The translations under genes were made by a program, and so were the position numbers. This document shows positions 45,156 to 54,612 of a DNA stretch of 64,000 bases, in pieces. Under the pieces are notes generated by a model. That model ran no database searches. It was not told where the DNA came from and saw only the letters and a program-made list of their open reading frames with translations. The DNA is from Sporosarcina aquimarina (GTDB taxonomy: Bacteria; Bacillota; Bacilli; Bacillales_A; Planococcaceae): NCBI RefSeq assembly GCF_023715615.1, contig NZ_JAMBOM010000001.1:1387443-1451442 (forward strand), written 5' to 3'. The first letter of the stretch is position 1. Every line of letters begins with the position of its first letter.

Positions 45156-45370
45156 GTGATATTCGTAAGTTCTTTTATCACGTAATATTATTTTTAATAA
45201 CATTGTAGAATTACCCGACTGACGACTTGGTTAGTCTTGCTGTTTTACTGTATGTTCTTTTAAAATTCGAGTTTGCTTTTTTGGATTATCCTTCCCTACA
45301 ACCTGGTCTATTCATTTTCATTATGTTTTTAAAAATGGTGCAAATACAATTTCAAAGCTAACGTTTGTTT

Positions 45371-45988
45371 TTACATAAATTTCACAAATTCACCGACTGG
45401 TTTTCGATAGCCGCGCAATCTTCTAGACTGTTCCTTCTCTTTTCCAATTGTGATCATTAACACAATTTCATGAGTGTCAGGAACTTCTAATAGTTCTCGC
45501 AGTTGTAAATCATTGTAACCGATCATAGGGCAAGTATCCCAACCATGATTTTTTGCGGAGAGCATGAAAAACATAGAGGAAAGAGATGCATTTCGAATGG
45601 CCTCTTCTTTCATAAACTGTTCTCCTCGTCCCTCATAAAATGTAAAATTATCTTCAATTGTATTTCTTAACTCAAACTCGCTCATCATTCCAAGGTCGAC
45701 CATACCTTGATGGAGGCTTTCTGTATACTTGTACGCGTACCGATCCGCGATGGCAATTATAACAGCAGATGAACTGTGTACTTTGTATTGCCCAAAAGCG
45801 GCTTCTCTTACCTTTTCTTTTAGTTCGTTATCTGTAACGACTATATATACTGTATGTTGTAGATTAAAAGCAGATGGAGCAAGCTTAACATCGCTGAAAA
45901 TAGGAATTAGGTCTTCCTCGGTGATGGTGACATTCGGTAAAAAGTTGTTAGCTGAACGACGCATCTTAATTAATTCTTGAAATTCCAT
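45371..45988 (-). CDS. Nitroreductase family protein (MhqN-like)
   Basis: The 205-residue flavoenzyme has N-terminal MRRSANNFLPNVTITEEDL (FMN-binding Arg pair), middle APSAFNLQHTVYIVV, and C-terminal MIGYNDLQLRELLEVPDTHEIVLMITIGK. These belong to the nitro/flavin reductase family; it reduces quinones or nitro compounds with NAD(P)H. It is the last gene of the MarR-controlled operon, 22 bases after the FMN reductase gene. In Bacillus MhqN is a nitroreductase in the MhqR regulon, so a role in quinone detoxification is inferred. Confidence 0.85.
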   Translation of the reverse strand: MEFQELIKMRRSANNFLPNVTITEEDLIPIFSDVKLAPSAFNLQHTVYIVVTDNELKEKVREAAFGQYKVHSSSAVIIAIADRYAYKYTESLHQGMVDLGMMSEFELRNTIEDNFTFYEGRGEQFMKEEAIRNASLSSMFFMLSAKNHGWDTCPMIGYNDLQLRELLEVPDTHEIVLMITIGKEKEQSRRLRGYRKPVGEFVKFM

Positions 45989-46010
45989 CTCTGTAAGCTC
46001 CTTTTAAAAA

Positions 46011-46577
46011 CTAAAAACCATAGGCTTCGTCTTTTTTAATTCGAATTGCTTCATATGCTTCAAAGGTTGTTACCGTATCTTCTGCAAGGCGATCTAACCG
46101 GAAAATAATATCATCGTTACTAATTTCTTTACGTAAGAAATCTTGTTCTTCAATAAAGACATAGGTTGGAACAATTTGTGCTTTCATATATGACAATATT
46201 GGTTTTAATTGTTGCTCAGCCATTAAATAATGTTTTGCTGTACCTGCAGTCACGACAATACTAGCCACCTTGTCACGGAATGCATGAATAGGAAGTAAAT
46301 CAAAAATATTTTTAAGTGTAGCAGGAATAGATGCTTGAAATATTGGCGTACCAATAATAAGTGCATCCGCTTTCATGATTGTTTCAGTTACGTATTTGGT
46401 GTCACCTTCGTAATCAATATAATTGCGCCCATCACTATACTCTATTTGGTAGTCAGCTAAATCTAAGAGTTGTACATCGTGTTCCGGATATTTCTGTAGG
46501 AAAATTTCTTCAGTTTTCAGCATGGCCGTTTTTGTTTTTGTGCCTACAATCGATCCGGAAAGTATCACTATTCTCAT
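46011..46577 (-). CDS. NADPH-dependent FMN reductase
   Basis: The 188-residue flavodoxin-like fold protein has MRIVILSGSIVGTKTKTAM at the start (phosphate loop for FMN) and ADALIIGTPIFQASIPATLKNIFDLLP near 75-100. It should supply reduced FMN to the LLM monooxygenase encoded by the gene just upstream, a usual two-component pairing. ATG 46577 is chosen because AAAAGGAG is nine bases before it; the upstream extension overlaps the LLM gene. The gap to LLM is four bases. Confidence 0.86.
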   Translation of the reverse strand: MRIVILSGSIVGTKTKTAMLKTEEIFLQKYPEHDVQLLDLADYQIEYSDGRNYIDYEGDTKYVTETIMKADALIIGTPIFQASIPATLKNIFDLLPIHAFRDKVASIVVTAGTAKHYLMAEQQLKPILSYMKAQIVPTYVFIEEQDFLRKEISNDDIIFRLDRLAEDTVTTFEAYEAIRIKKDEAYGF

Positions 46578-46581
46578 AACG

Positions 46582-47646
46582 TTATTCTCCTTTTTCTCTA
46601 GTGTGTTTCTTAATTGCTGGGATAATGTCATTTCCAATCATTTCGATATTTTTCATGAGTTTATCGAATGGTACCCCACCAAAGTCAATTTGCGCCATAA
46701 ATCGTTGCATTCCATAAAGTTCATGTTGGTATAGCAACTTTTCGATAATTAGTTCTTTGCTACCTACCATTAGTGCATCACGATAGTCTGTTGTCTGGGC
46801 AAATTGTTGTTTTGGATAACCGGCTCCTCGAATTGCCTGGAAGCCACTATTAATGTGTGGATACATACCTTGCAAGGCTTCGTTGTTCGAATCTGCTACA
46901 TAGAATAAGCTTGTTGTTCCAATTGGTAAGCTCTGTGCATCAAATCCATTATTTTCTGCTGCCTGTCTGTATGCATCAACAGAATGTTTGAAATTCATTG
47001 CGGGGCCGCCTAATGTAGTGAGCATCATTGGAATCCCCATATGCCCTGCTTTAATGGCACTTGCAGGTGGCCCTCCGACAGCTCGCCAAATAGGTAGGAA
47101 TCCATCTTTAGGTTGTGGAAGAATTTCTGCGTTTTGTAGAGGTGCTCGATAATTTCCTTGCCAAGTGATGCGTTCTTCTTCATTAATCAGCTTAAGAAGC
47201 TCTAACTTTTCTTCAAATATGTCCTCATAATCTTGCAAGTCAACCCCTAATAATTGATAGGCACCCACTCGCGAACCGCGTCCTGCGACAATTTCAGCAC
47301 GACCGTCAGACAGCAAATCGATTGTGGAAAAATCTTCGTATACTCGTACAGGGTCTAAGACACTGAGCACAGTCGCGGAACTGGTGATTTTTATTTTCTC
47401 GGTAGCTTGTGCAATTGCTCCTAAAATCACCGTGTGAGCCTGTGATGCAAAATACTTCTGATGACTTTCCCCTACCCCGAATACGTCAATCCCGGCCTGT
47501 TCAGCTAATTGACTCACCTCGACAAGTTCCTGTATGCGTTGCTGAGCTGAGATGCGGCTACCTGTCAACGGATTGAGGATATGATCACCCAACGAATACA
47601 ATCCGAATTCTATTCCTTTTGATGAATCTATTCTATATTTCTTCAT
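46582..47646 (-). CDS. LLM class flavin-dependent monooxygenase
   Basis: The 354-residue luciferase-like TIM-barrel protein begins with the family pattern KGIEFGLYSLGDH and has GVGESHQKYFASQAHTVILGAIA, SSATVLSVLDPVRVYEDFSTIDLLSDGRAEIVAGRGS and IWRAVGGPP, all typical of bacterial LLM oxidoreductases. It uses reduced flavin and oxygen; the substrate is unknown. Its ATG directly follows the dioxygenase stop (TAAATG), so the two are coupled. Confidence 0.87.
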   Translation of the reverse strand: MKKYRIDSSKGIEFGLYSLGDHILNPLTGSRISAQQRIQELVEVSQLAEQAGIDVFGVGESHQKYFASQAHTVILGAIAQATEKIKITSSATVLSVLDPVRVYEDFSTIDLLSDGRAEIVAGRGSRVGAYQLLGVDLQDYEDIFEEKLELLKLINEEERITWQGNYRAPLQNAEILPQPKDGFLPIWRAVGGPPASAIKAGHMGIPMMLTTLGGPAMNFKHSVDAYRQAAENNGFDAQSLPIGTTSLFYVADSNNEALQGMYPHINSGFQAIRGAGYPKQQFAQTTDYRDALMVGSKELIIEKLLYQHELYGMQRFMAQIDFGGVPFDKLMKNIEMIGNDIIPAIKKHTREKGE

Positions 47647-48591
47647 TTAATTGTCCTCCAATGGTTTTAAGTTTGCTTCGATTTCGTCCCGTTGACTTTC
47701 TAAAAAAGGAGGCAACTCCAATTTTAAACCGAGCGTTGCAACATCAGAATCGATTGTAAATCCAGGACCGTCTGTCGCAATTTCGAATAAAATTCCATTC
47801 GACTCTCTGAAATACAAGCTTTGAAAATAAAAGCGATCGATAATCCCTGAAGAATGGAACCCGCGTGAACGTATTTTTTCTTCCCAAAAGGCTAATTCTT
47901 TTTGGTCTTTTACACGAATGGCTAAATGATGAATACTTCCTCTGCCCGGTTTTTCAGTAGGGCCATCTAACTGTTTCACTACGATTTCTCCAAAAACTTC
48001 TCCGCTTACTGATTGAAAAATGGCTACATCTTCGGTTCGTGATACTTCTGTATAGCCAAAAACATCAGTTAAGGTATTTGCGAGTTTATCCAAACGGCGG
48101 ACTGTAATTTCTACTGAACCCATTCCTTGAATCTGGTGTTCTATAGGTACTTCTGATTCTTCCCATGCTTTCCAGTGCACTAACTTTTCATTGTTTGAAG
48201 CAAGCAGAACCATGCGTAATCCTTCCGAATCTTCAAAGTGCAAAGCAGGACGATGAGCATACGTCGTGAGTTCTCCATGGCAAACATCGTATTTTTCAAA
48301 TCGCTGTTTCCAATAAAGTAAACTTTCTTTAGAAGAGACAAGCAAACCAATTTGTGTAATCGCATTTGTGCCTTTGTAAGTGCGACCGGCAAACGGCATT
48401 TCAAAAAAAGATAATTCAGTGCCTGGGCTACCTGTCTTGTCTCCATAAAACAAGTGATACATGGATGGATCATCTTGATTGACGGTCATTTTAACCCGAC
48501 GGAGTCCTAAGATTTTACTGAAAAACAAATTGTTTTGTTTAGCATTTTTTGTAATCATCGACAAATGGTGATGTCCTGGTATGGTATACAT
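47647..48591 (-). CDS. Ring-cleaving dioxygenase, two-domain VOC/glyoxalase fold (MhqO-like)
   Basis: The 314-residue protein is made of two VOC modules. The first begins GHHHLSMITKNAKQNNLFFS, with the metal-type His at residue 8, and the second is at about residue 150 onward (IQGMGSVEITVRRLDKLA). A metal Glu is expected in YFRESNGILFEIATDGPG near 262. This matches the MhqO/MhqA glyoxalase family linked to quinone and catechol detoxification in Bacillus. First gene of the operon; a MarR operator lies 24-44 bases before its ATG. Confidence 0.86.
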   Translation of the reverse strand: MYTIPGHHHLSMITKNAKQNNLFFSKILGLRRVKMTVNQDDPSMYHLFYGDKTGSPGTELSFFEMPFAGRTYKGTNAITQIGLLVSSKESLLYWKQRFEKYDVCHGELTTYAHRPALHFEDSEGLRMVLLASNNEKLVHWKAWEESEVPIEHQIQGMGSVEITVRRLDKLANTLTDVFGYTEVSRTEDVAIFQSVSGEVFGEIVVKQLDGPTEKPGRGSIHHLAIRVKDQKELAFWEEKIRSRGFHSSGIIDRFYFQSLYFRESNGILFEIATDGPGFTIDSDVATLGLKLELPPFLESQRDEIEANLKPLEDN

Positions 48592-48614
48592 TCTCTTCTT
48601 TCTCCCTTCAGTTA

Positions 48615-48635
48615 ACTAGTCAAGTGATGAGGTAA
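48615..48635 (-). promoter_or_regulatory. MarR operator copy 2, before the dioxygenase operon
   Basis: ACTAGTCAAGTGATGAG on the plus strand, matching 15 of 17 bases of the site before the marR gene (ACTACTCAAGTGATAAG). Confidence 0.7.
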
Positions 48636-48636
48636 A

Positions 48637-48664
48637 AAAATTCAAAGGTTCTTTTGAATTTTTT
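48637..48664 (-). terminator. Terminator overlapping the marR stop codon
   Basis: Minus strand: AAATTCAAAAG/CTTTGAATTT stem, then TTTTTACC. It separates marR from the operon. Confidence 0.65.
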
Positions 48665-49085
48665 GTTCCCCGTTTTTTTGAACTCGAGAAATAAGATCGA
48701 GTAGTGTTTTTTGTTCATTCTCCGTTAAGCAGTCCTCAAAGAACGAAGATTGAAATGCCAGTTGTGCCTCAAAAGCAAGGTCTAGTTTCTCCTGTCCTTT
48801 GGATGTTAAAGAAATGGTTTTCGTCTTCCATTCCTGTTTACGGTGGATTAACTGTTCTTTTTCAAGACGTGCTAGCATGCGGGAAATTCCGCCTTGCGTT
48901 ACCGTTACTTTTTCTGCAAGTTCTCTTTGTGTTAAAGGTCCATATGTTGAGATTTGAATCATCACATCAAATTGAGCCGTTGTTAAATCAAACTGCTTCA
49001 AAAATTCATTTGATAGCAAATTGCTTTGATGTGTAAATCGAACTAACCTTAACCAAATAAGTGAACCACGAGTATTTTTTTTCAT
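48642..49085 (-). CDS. MarR-family transcriptional regulator (MhqR/YkvE-like)
   Basis: The 147-residue winged-helix protein has the family core [29 protein letters not shown] (residues about 52-80, recognition helix included) and [16 protein letters not shown] in the wing. It should repress its own gene and the downstream detoxification operon and be released by quinone-like electrophiles; one Cys (in [11 protein letters not shown], near residue 117) could be the sensor, though this is a guess. AGGAGG precedes ATG 49085. Its promoter has the operator in the spacer. Confidence 0.88.
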   Translation of the reverse strand: MKKNTRGSLIWLRLVRFTHQSNLLSNEFLKQFDLTTAQFDVMIQISTYGPLTQRELAEKVTVTQGGISRMLARLEKEQLIHRKQEWKTKTISLTSKGQEKLDLAFEAQLAFQSSFFEDCLTENEQKTLLDLISRVQKNGEQKIQKNL

Positions 49086-49109
49086 GTAATAGGAACCTCC
49101 TATATCATC

Positions 49110-49138
49110 AATTTACTACTCAAGTGATAAGTAGTCAA
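49110..49138 (-). promoter_or_regulatory. marR promoter with operator copy 1 in the spacer
   Basis: Minus strand: -35 TTGACT (49138-49133), 17-base spacer, -10 TAAATT (49115-49110). The inverted repeat ACTACT-N9-AGTAGT (49115-49135) fills the spacer, a layout for simple autorepression. Confidence 0.72.
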
Positions 49139-49327
49139 GGAAGTCGCCTCGAATAGATATTTTTTTAAATGATGGTTTTATGATGAAACAGCAAGAAGGA
49201 AGTACCTTGAGTCTTGTTTACTGGTAGTCGACTAAGACATCCCAAAAGACGGAAGGTATTTCCCTGTATCTGATTGCTTTAATGCTGCACCGAGGCCGTT
49301 CATAGAATCGTTTTTTAGGCTAGGAGA

Positions 49328-51106
49328 TTAGGCAGTATGGCCATTCTGTAACTGGTACATCTTATAATAGAGTCCCTTCATGCTGAGAAGCTGCTGATGG
49401 GTTCCTCGTTCAGCAATCTCGCCCTTATGCAATACTAAAATCAGTTCTGCATCTTGAATCGTACTAAGTCGGTGTGCAATCGCAATCGTCGTCCGCCCTT
49501 TTCGCATTTTTTGAAGACTAGCTTGAATTGCGATTTCCGTTTCAGTATCAATATTGGCGGTCGCTTCATCGAGTACAAGGATTTTCGGGTCCACTGCCAT
49601 TGTACGTGCAAATGCAATGAGTTGTCGCTGTCCACTCGACAATGTGGCTCCACGCTCCATCACTTTGTGCGCATAATCGCCTTCTAATTGTTCGATGAAT
49701 TTATTCGCTTGTACAAATTCCGATGCCGCCCGCACTTCTTCGGATGTCATCGATTCGTTATGCAAGCGGATATTACTTTCAACATCGCCGTAAAACATGA
49801 ACGGATCTTGAAGAACGAGCCCGACTTTGTTACGCAATTCCTCCATTGGATAGGATTTTAAGGAACGTCCGTCAATGGTGATAGAACCGTGCTCGTACTC
49901 ATAAAAGCGCATAAGTAAGTTGATGATTGAACTTTTCCCACTCCCTGTATGTCCAACGAGTGCGACGGTTTCCCCGGCATTCGCGGTAAACGAAATGTCT
50001 TTTAATACATCCGTTTTGCCATTATAGCTAAATGTGATGCCTTCAAATCTGATAGTTCCTTCTGTTATCTTTGTGTCCTCTTTTACTTGTTGTACAGGTT
50101 CCATGTCGGGTTCGTCAATGAGTGTGAAAACGCGCGATGCAGAAACAAGCGCCTGCTGGAAAATGGACATCCGGTTCATCACTTGCTGCACGGGTTGGAA
50201 CAGGCGGCTTAGCAATGTTGTAAACGCGTAAATTACTCCTACATCGACTGCAGTTGAAAGTGACGTGAACCCGAAGTAGGCAAGCGTACAGACGACCGCT
50301 GCTGCATATAGCAAGTCAATGAACGGTCCGAGTAGAATGCTGTCAAACTTGATGTTCCGGATACCTGCTCGATAGTGACCCTCATTGATCGACTCGAATT
50401 CATCCGCTAGCCGCTTTTCTTGGCGGAATGCTTGGATCATTCCCATTCCAGAGAGTGACTCAGATATCTTGCCATTCAATTGACTAAGTCGTTCGCGGAT
50501 ATCTTGATAGAAATCAGCACTGTAGTGACGATAGACTGATATTAGAACAATGAATAAGGGTAACAACACCATAGAATACAGCGCCAGTTTCGCATCTAGT
50601 GAAAACAGCGCAATGTAGACGCCGATGACTCCGAAAATCGCCTGTAAGAACGTGACGACAACACTCACAAACATTTCCTTAATCGCTTCCGTATCGTTCG
50701 TTACACGCGAAACAATTGCACCCGCCGGTGTTTTATCGAAATACCGCATTCCGAGTCCTTGCACTTTAGTAAACGCATCGATACGTATTTGCTGGATAAT
50801 CTTAAGCGCAATTCTTTGAAAGCGTAGCGACTGGAAATAGGAAATTACAACAACTATTAATTGAATGATGATGTACGTAACGAGTAATCGAATCACACTT
50901 GCTCGCTCGAAATTCAAGGGTACGAGATGATTGTCGATGAATGATTGAATCAGGAGCGGACTCACGATACTCCCTGTAATCGTGAGAGCAAGGAGTAGCA
51001 GCGCAAAAGCGATCGACATTTTGTGAGGCTTCAAGTATTGGAGAAGTCGAACAAATACTTCCCATTGCCCACGAGCTGACAATTTTGTTTGTTTCACTTC
51101 TGCCAT
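49328..51106 (-). CDS. Heterodimeric ABC exporter half with consensus ATPase site
   Basis: The 592-residue half-transporter has six transmembrane helices (about 30-310) then a nucleotide-binding domain. Walker A is GHTGSGKSS (near 382), the signature is TLSSGQRQLIAFART (Ser for Gly), and Walker B with catalytic Glu is ILVLDEATANID; the H-loop is AHRLSTI. With the preceding gene it forms a BmrC/BmrD- (YheI/YheH-)like multidrug pair. Its start overlaps the stop of that gene (TAATG). Substrates are unknown; efflux of drugs or lipids is probable from the family. Confidence 0.88.
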   Translation of the reverse strand: MAEVKQTKLSARGQWEVFVRLLQYLKPHKMSIAFALLLLALTITGSIVSPLLIQSFIDNHLVPLNFERASVIRLLVTYIIIQLIVVVISYFQSLRFQRIALKIIQQIRIDAFTKVQGLGMRYFDKTPAGAIVSRVTNDTEAIKEMFVSVVVTFLQAIFGVIGVYIALFSLDAKLALYSMVLLPLFIVLISVYRHYSADFYQDIRERLSQLNGKISESLSGMGMIQAFRQEKRLADEFESINEGHYRAGIRNIKFDSILLGPFIDLLYAAAVVCTLAYFGFTSLSTAVDVGVIYAFTTLLSRLFQPVQQVMNRMSIFQQALVSASRVFTLIDEPDMEPVQQVKEDTKITEGTIRFEGITFSYNGKTDVLKDISFTANAGETVALVGHTGSGKSSIINLLMRFYEYEHGSITIDGRSLKSYPMEELRNKVGLVLQDPFMFYGDVESNIRLHNESMTSEEVRAASEFVQANKFIEQLEGDYAHKVMERGATLSSGQRQLIAFARTMAVDPKILVLDEATANIDTETEIAIQASLQKMRKGRTTIAIAHRLSTIQDAELILVLHKGEIAERGTHQQLLSMKGLYYKMYQLQNGHTA

Positions 51107-52860
51107 TATGCCTCACCTCCTTGTTCTACAGACACTTCGAGTTGTTGCAAGTCGTACATTTCTTTGTATTTTCCGTTCAATTCCATTAATTCTGCATGAG
51201 TTCCAGATTCTGCAATTACGCCTTCATCCATGACAATGATTTGGTGCGCATGTTGAATGGCGCTCAACCGATGTGAGGTAATGATTGTCGTTTCTCCATT
51301 ACGCGTTTCTTTCAGTGAACGAAGAATGGCTTCTTCTGTCTTTGCGTCCACTGCGGAAAGAGAATCGTCTAAAATGAGTAACTCTGGCTGCATAAGTAAG
51401 GCACGGGCGATCGAGATCCGCTGTTTTTGTCCCCCGGATAACGACACTCCCCGCTCCCCGACAATCGTTCGATAGCCTTCTGCAAACCCTTCTATGTCGT
51501 CATGAATATGCGCAAGTCGCGCGGCATTGTGAATTTCTTCTGTCGGAACCGTTGGATTCGTAAAGGCGATATTTTCCGCCAATGTTGTTGAAAATAGGAA
51601 ATGATCTTGCGGGACATATCCAATCGACTCACGTAGCCGCTGTTGTTTGTACTGGTGGATGGAATGCCCACCGTACGAAATGACACCATCATAGTCGTCA
51701 AACTCTCGTAGCAACAGTTTCAAAATTGCTGTTTTTCCGGACCCGGTTTTTCCAACGATTCCGAGTGTTTCTCCTTGTCGCAACGTGAAGTGTACGTCTG
51801 AAAGTGCAGGCTTTGAATCTCCCGGGAACGTAAAAGCGTCAATGTCGACTGAAAGATCTCCTTTTGGTCGTTCATCAAGTGCACCTTTCACATCGACCAC
51901 TTCAGGATCGACAGACAGCAATTCACGAATTCGTGTATACGAAGCATTTCCTCGCTCCACAATATTGAAGAGAAATCCAAATGCAAGCATTGGCCAAGTT
52001 AACAATCCAAGATACGTGCTGAACGCAACCATATCCCCTACACTCATTTCGTCAGCGAGGATAAAACGAGCACCGAATATAAACGAAATGATAGAAGAAA
52101 CTGCAAAAATTGCACCAATTGTCGGGTCAAATAAAGCATCTACACGGGCAACCCGCATGTTTTTCTCGACTACTTCATCGGATAATTGCCTGAAATCTTC
52201 GATGTCCTCTTTTTGCTGTCCAAACGTTTTAATAACTTTCACTCCGGAAATGCTCTCTTGTGTCTTGTCGTTCATGCTGGAGAATGCTTCTTGAGCAGTC
52301 CTGAAATAACGACGTAGCAATTTGCCATAAAAACTCGTTAAGACAATCATGAGTGGAATCGGAATAAGTGCAATAAGCGTTAATTTCCAATTAATCGTCA
52401 ATGCCATCGTCAAGATGACGGACCCGCCTGTTAAAATCGAATCGAATAGGGTTAACACGCCCATGCCTGCGGTTTGCTGAACCGCACTCACATCGTTGGT
52501 GGCGTGCGCCATTAAGTTGCCCACTCGACGTTTTTGATAAAAAGCCGGAGACATCTTTAAAAAATGATCGAATAATTGCTTGCGAATTGTTCGTGCAAGT
52601 ACAATCGACGAACCGAAAATCATGACCCGCCAAAGATAGCGGAACCCGTACATTGCGACCCCTGCGATCGCAAGGATAACCAGCCATTTCATCATCTGGT
52701 TGGCAGTTAACGTTCCTTCCGTAATGTCATCGACGATATATCCAATGATTTTTGGCGGCAGTAGCTGCAAAATAGAAACGAGTACCAGTGCTGCAATTCC
52801 AATTGCATAATGCTTTTTACGCTGTTTAAAAAACCAGCCGAGCTGAATGAGTACGTTCAA
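51106..52860 (-). CDS. Heterodimeric ABC exporter half with degenerate ATPase site
   Basis: The 584-residue half-transporter has six transmembrane helices, then Walker A GKTGSGKTA (near 363), signature LSGGQKQRISIARALL (near 465) and Walker B LLILDDSLSAVD. In Walker B the catalytic Glu is replaced by Asp, as in Bacillus BmrC. In this kind of heterodimer one composite site hydrolyses ATP and the other only binds it, fitting the asymmetric pair with the next gene. Confidence 0.88.
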   Translation of the reverse strand: MNVLIQLGWFFKQRKKHYAIGIAALVLVSILQLLPPKIIGYIVDDITEGTLTANQMMKWLVILAIAGVAMYGFRYLWRVMIFGSSIVLARTIRKQLFDHFLKMSPAFYQKRRVGNLMAHATNDVSAVQQTAGMGVLTLFDSILTGGSVILTMALTINWKLTLIALIPIPLMIVLTSFYGKLLRRYFRTAQEAFSSMNDKTQESISGVKVIKTFGQQKEDIEDFRQLSDEVVEKNMRVARVDALFDPTIGAIFAVSSIISFIFGARFILADEMSVGDMVAFSTYLGLLTWPMLAFGFLFNIVERGNASYTRIRELLSVDPEVVDVKGALDERPKGDLSVDIDAFTFPGDSKPALSDVHFTLRQGETLGIVGKTGSGKTAILKLLLREFDDYDGVISYGGHSIHQYKQQRLRESIGYVPQDHFLFSTTLAENIAFTNPTVPTEEIHNAARLAHIHDDIEGFAEGYRTIVGERGVSLSGGQKQRISIARALLMQPELLILDDSLSAVDAKTEEAILRSLKETRNGETTIITSHRLSAIQHAHQIIVMDEGVIAESGTHAELMELNGKYKEMYDLQQLEVSVEQGGEA

Positions 52861-52940
52861 TGGATTCCCCTGCCAATCTATAATAGGACTTTGAATAGTT
52901 TAGCAGATTCTTACACCATTCGGATAGTATTTGTTTCGAA

Positions 52941-53273
52941 TTATCCGATTTCAGAAATAGTTTCAATATCGAGAAGCGACAGAATGCGTGCCACCCCACC
53001 GATCGTCACAACGCGTAACTGCTTTCTTTCTGGTTCTAGACAATGAACATAAAAGTCATCGGATGCGGGTGTACCGGTTTGCCAATGCGTGATGGTGATG
53101 GCTCGATGAGTCTCCATGGCGGCAGCGATGATGTAATTCCACTCCTCCAGTTGCTGTTCATCAGGTTCGCTTCGTACCTGGACTGCATCTTCTGCTTGCC
53201 ATGCGCGCAACCGCTCGACGTGTTCCGGTAGCATCAGCGCCGTCCATTTAATCTTTCCACGGTCTCGTAACAT
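52941..53273 (-). CDS. YolD-like protein
   Basis: The 110-residue protein has the YolD pattern: RDRGKIKWTALMLPEHVERL at the N terminus, then PDEQQLEEWNYIIAAAMETH and ITITHWQTG. It lies 28 bases downstream of the Y-family polymerase gene, the usual partnership in Firmicutes; the cognate role is unknown, though an accessory role for the polymerase is presumed. AAAGGAGAG precedes ATG 53273. Confidence 0.82.
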   Translation of the reverse strand: MLRDRGKIKWTALMLPEHVERLRAWQAEDAVQVRSEPDEQQLEEWNYIIAAAMETHRAITITHWQTGTPASDDFYVHCLEPERKQLRVVTIGGVARILSLLDIETISEIG

Positions 53274-53301
53274 CGTACTCTCTCCTTTCGTCCATTACCT
53301 G

Positions 53302-54552
53302 TTATTTCACATGTCCGCCAATCAGTCCTGCTCGGTGGCGCGCTGTCCCTGCATCGGTATACGATACAGCACGTAAGACAGCAGCTGATCCGTATTTACT
53401 GCGGAGTTCATCCACTGTCTCACCAAGCTTTCGTTTCTTCCATTTATGCTGGTCAAACAAGCTCAGTTGCATCGAGTGCTCCTCAACTAGATTGGACAAA
53501 CTTAGCGACAGTTGGCGGACGGGGCGTCCATCGTGAAATGTATCGAACAGTTCGGTACAGAGTTTGTAAATTTTCATCGTATCGTTCGTCTCTTCTACAA
53601 GGGATTTGGAACGGCTGAATCCGCCACCTAATGCACTTTTAGAGTAGCCGACGGATAAGTGGACCGTCCGACCGGCGCGCCTTGCAGTACGAGCACGCAT
53701 TGCGACGTCTTCACACATTTCGAGCACCACGGCAAGCACATCCTCACGGCGATAATAATCGCGGAAAAGAATTTGCCCTTTCCCGTAGCTCACTTGCCCC
53801 TCAATCAGAGGAGCACCGAGATCAGACAAATCGATCCCATGTGCATGATGGTAAAGCTGATTTCCCATAACACCGAACTTCTCTTCCAGCTGGGCAAGGG
53901 ACGCATGTGCGAGATCGCCAACGGAGTAAATTCCCATTTCATTTAACGTATGTTCAGTTCTTCTTCCAATCCCCCACATTTCACTGAGCGGCGCGATAGG
54001 CCATAATTTCGTTGGTACATCCTCGTAGCCCCAGTGAGCAAACCCGGTTTTTTTCGCTTCCAAATCCAGTGCAAGTTTAGACAACAGCATGTTTGGCCCC
54101 ATTCCACATGCGGATTGCAGTTGGAATTGGCGAAGTAAATCATCCTGAATGCGTGCAACGGTTTCTCTTGCGGGACCCCAAAGTTTCTCCGTTCCATCTA
54201 AGTCAACAAAGCTTTCATCAATGCTATACACGTGAATGGCTTCTTTTGGGACGTATTGGTTTAACAAATGAGTGATTTCCATCGAAACCTTTATATAAAA
54301 CTCCATCTTGGGTTCAATTAGTTGTATGGAGGGATCATCCGGGATTTCAAAAAGGCGCATCCCTGTCTTAATGCCAAACCGTTTTTTGAGCGGAGGGGAT
54401 GCTGCCAACACAACCCCTCCTTTTCGCTCTTTGTTTCCAATAATTGCGATTGGCGTTTCCATTACATCCAATCCTTCAATAGCGGCTGCGCAGCTTGCAT
54501 AAAAGCTACGCATGTCGATGCAAATAATTTTACGTTCAGGCAGTTGGTTCAT
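53302..54552 (-). CDS. uvrX: Y-family DNA polymerase, UvrX/YqjW-like
   Basis: The 416-residue translesion polymerase has the catalytic Asp in ICIDMRSFYASCAA (near 13) and the second catalytic block YSIDESFVDLDG (near 105). A fingers/thumb region with GIGRRTEHTLNEMGIYSVGDLA (helix-hairpin-helix, near 165-185) and a C-terminal little-finger domain follow. It matches UV-damage repair proteins of the UvrX/YqjW type rather than DinB. AGGAGGAG precedes ATG 54552. A LexA box overlies the promoter region (see next), so it is SOS-controlled. Confidence 0.9.
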   Translation of the reverse strand: MNQLPERKIICIDMRSFYASCAAAIEGLDVMETPIAIIGNKERKGGVVLAASPPLKKRFGIKTGMRLFEIPDDPSIQLIEPKMEFYIKVSMEITHLLNQYVPKEAIHVYSIDESFVDLDGTEKLWGPARETVARIQDDLLRQFQLQSACGMGPNMLLSKLALDLEAKKTGFAHWGYEDVPTKLWPIAPLSEMWGIGRRTEHTLNEMGIYSVGDLAHASLAQLEEKFGVMGNQLYHHAHGIDLSDLGAPLIEGQVSYGKGQILFRDYYRREDVLAVVLEMCEDVAMRARTARRAGRTVHLSVGYSKSALGGGFSRSKSLVEETNDTMKIYKLCTELFDTFHDGRPVRQLSLSLSNLVEEHSMQLSLFDQHKWKKRKLGETVDELRSKYGSAAVLRAVSYTDAGTARHRAGLIGGHVK

Positions 54553-54566
54553 AACGTCTCCTCCTA

Positions 54567-54612
54567 AGAACACCTGTTCCCTTAGTATATGACGGATAAA
54601 CTCTTTATACAA
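54567..54612 (-). promoter_or_regulatory. uvrX promoter with LexA (DinR) box
   Basis: Minus strand: -35 TTGTAT (54612-54607), 17-base spacer, -10 TATACT (54589-54584). Just after it lies GAACACCTGTTC (54568-54579), a match to the Bacillus SOS-box pattern GAAC-N4-GTTC. The remaining 280 bases up to the DAACS promoter contain nothing I can call. Confidence 0.85.

Noticed and set aside
45231..45311. Short minus-strand coding-like stretch (GKDNPKKQTRILKEHTVKQQD)
   Set aside because: It has no start codon, a stop directly before it, and is only 26 codons; too little to call a gene.
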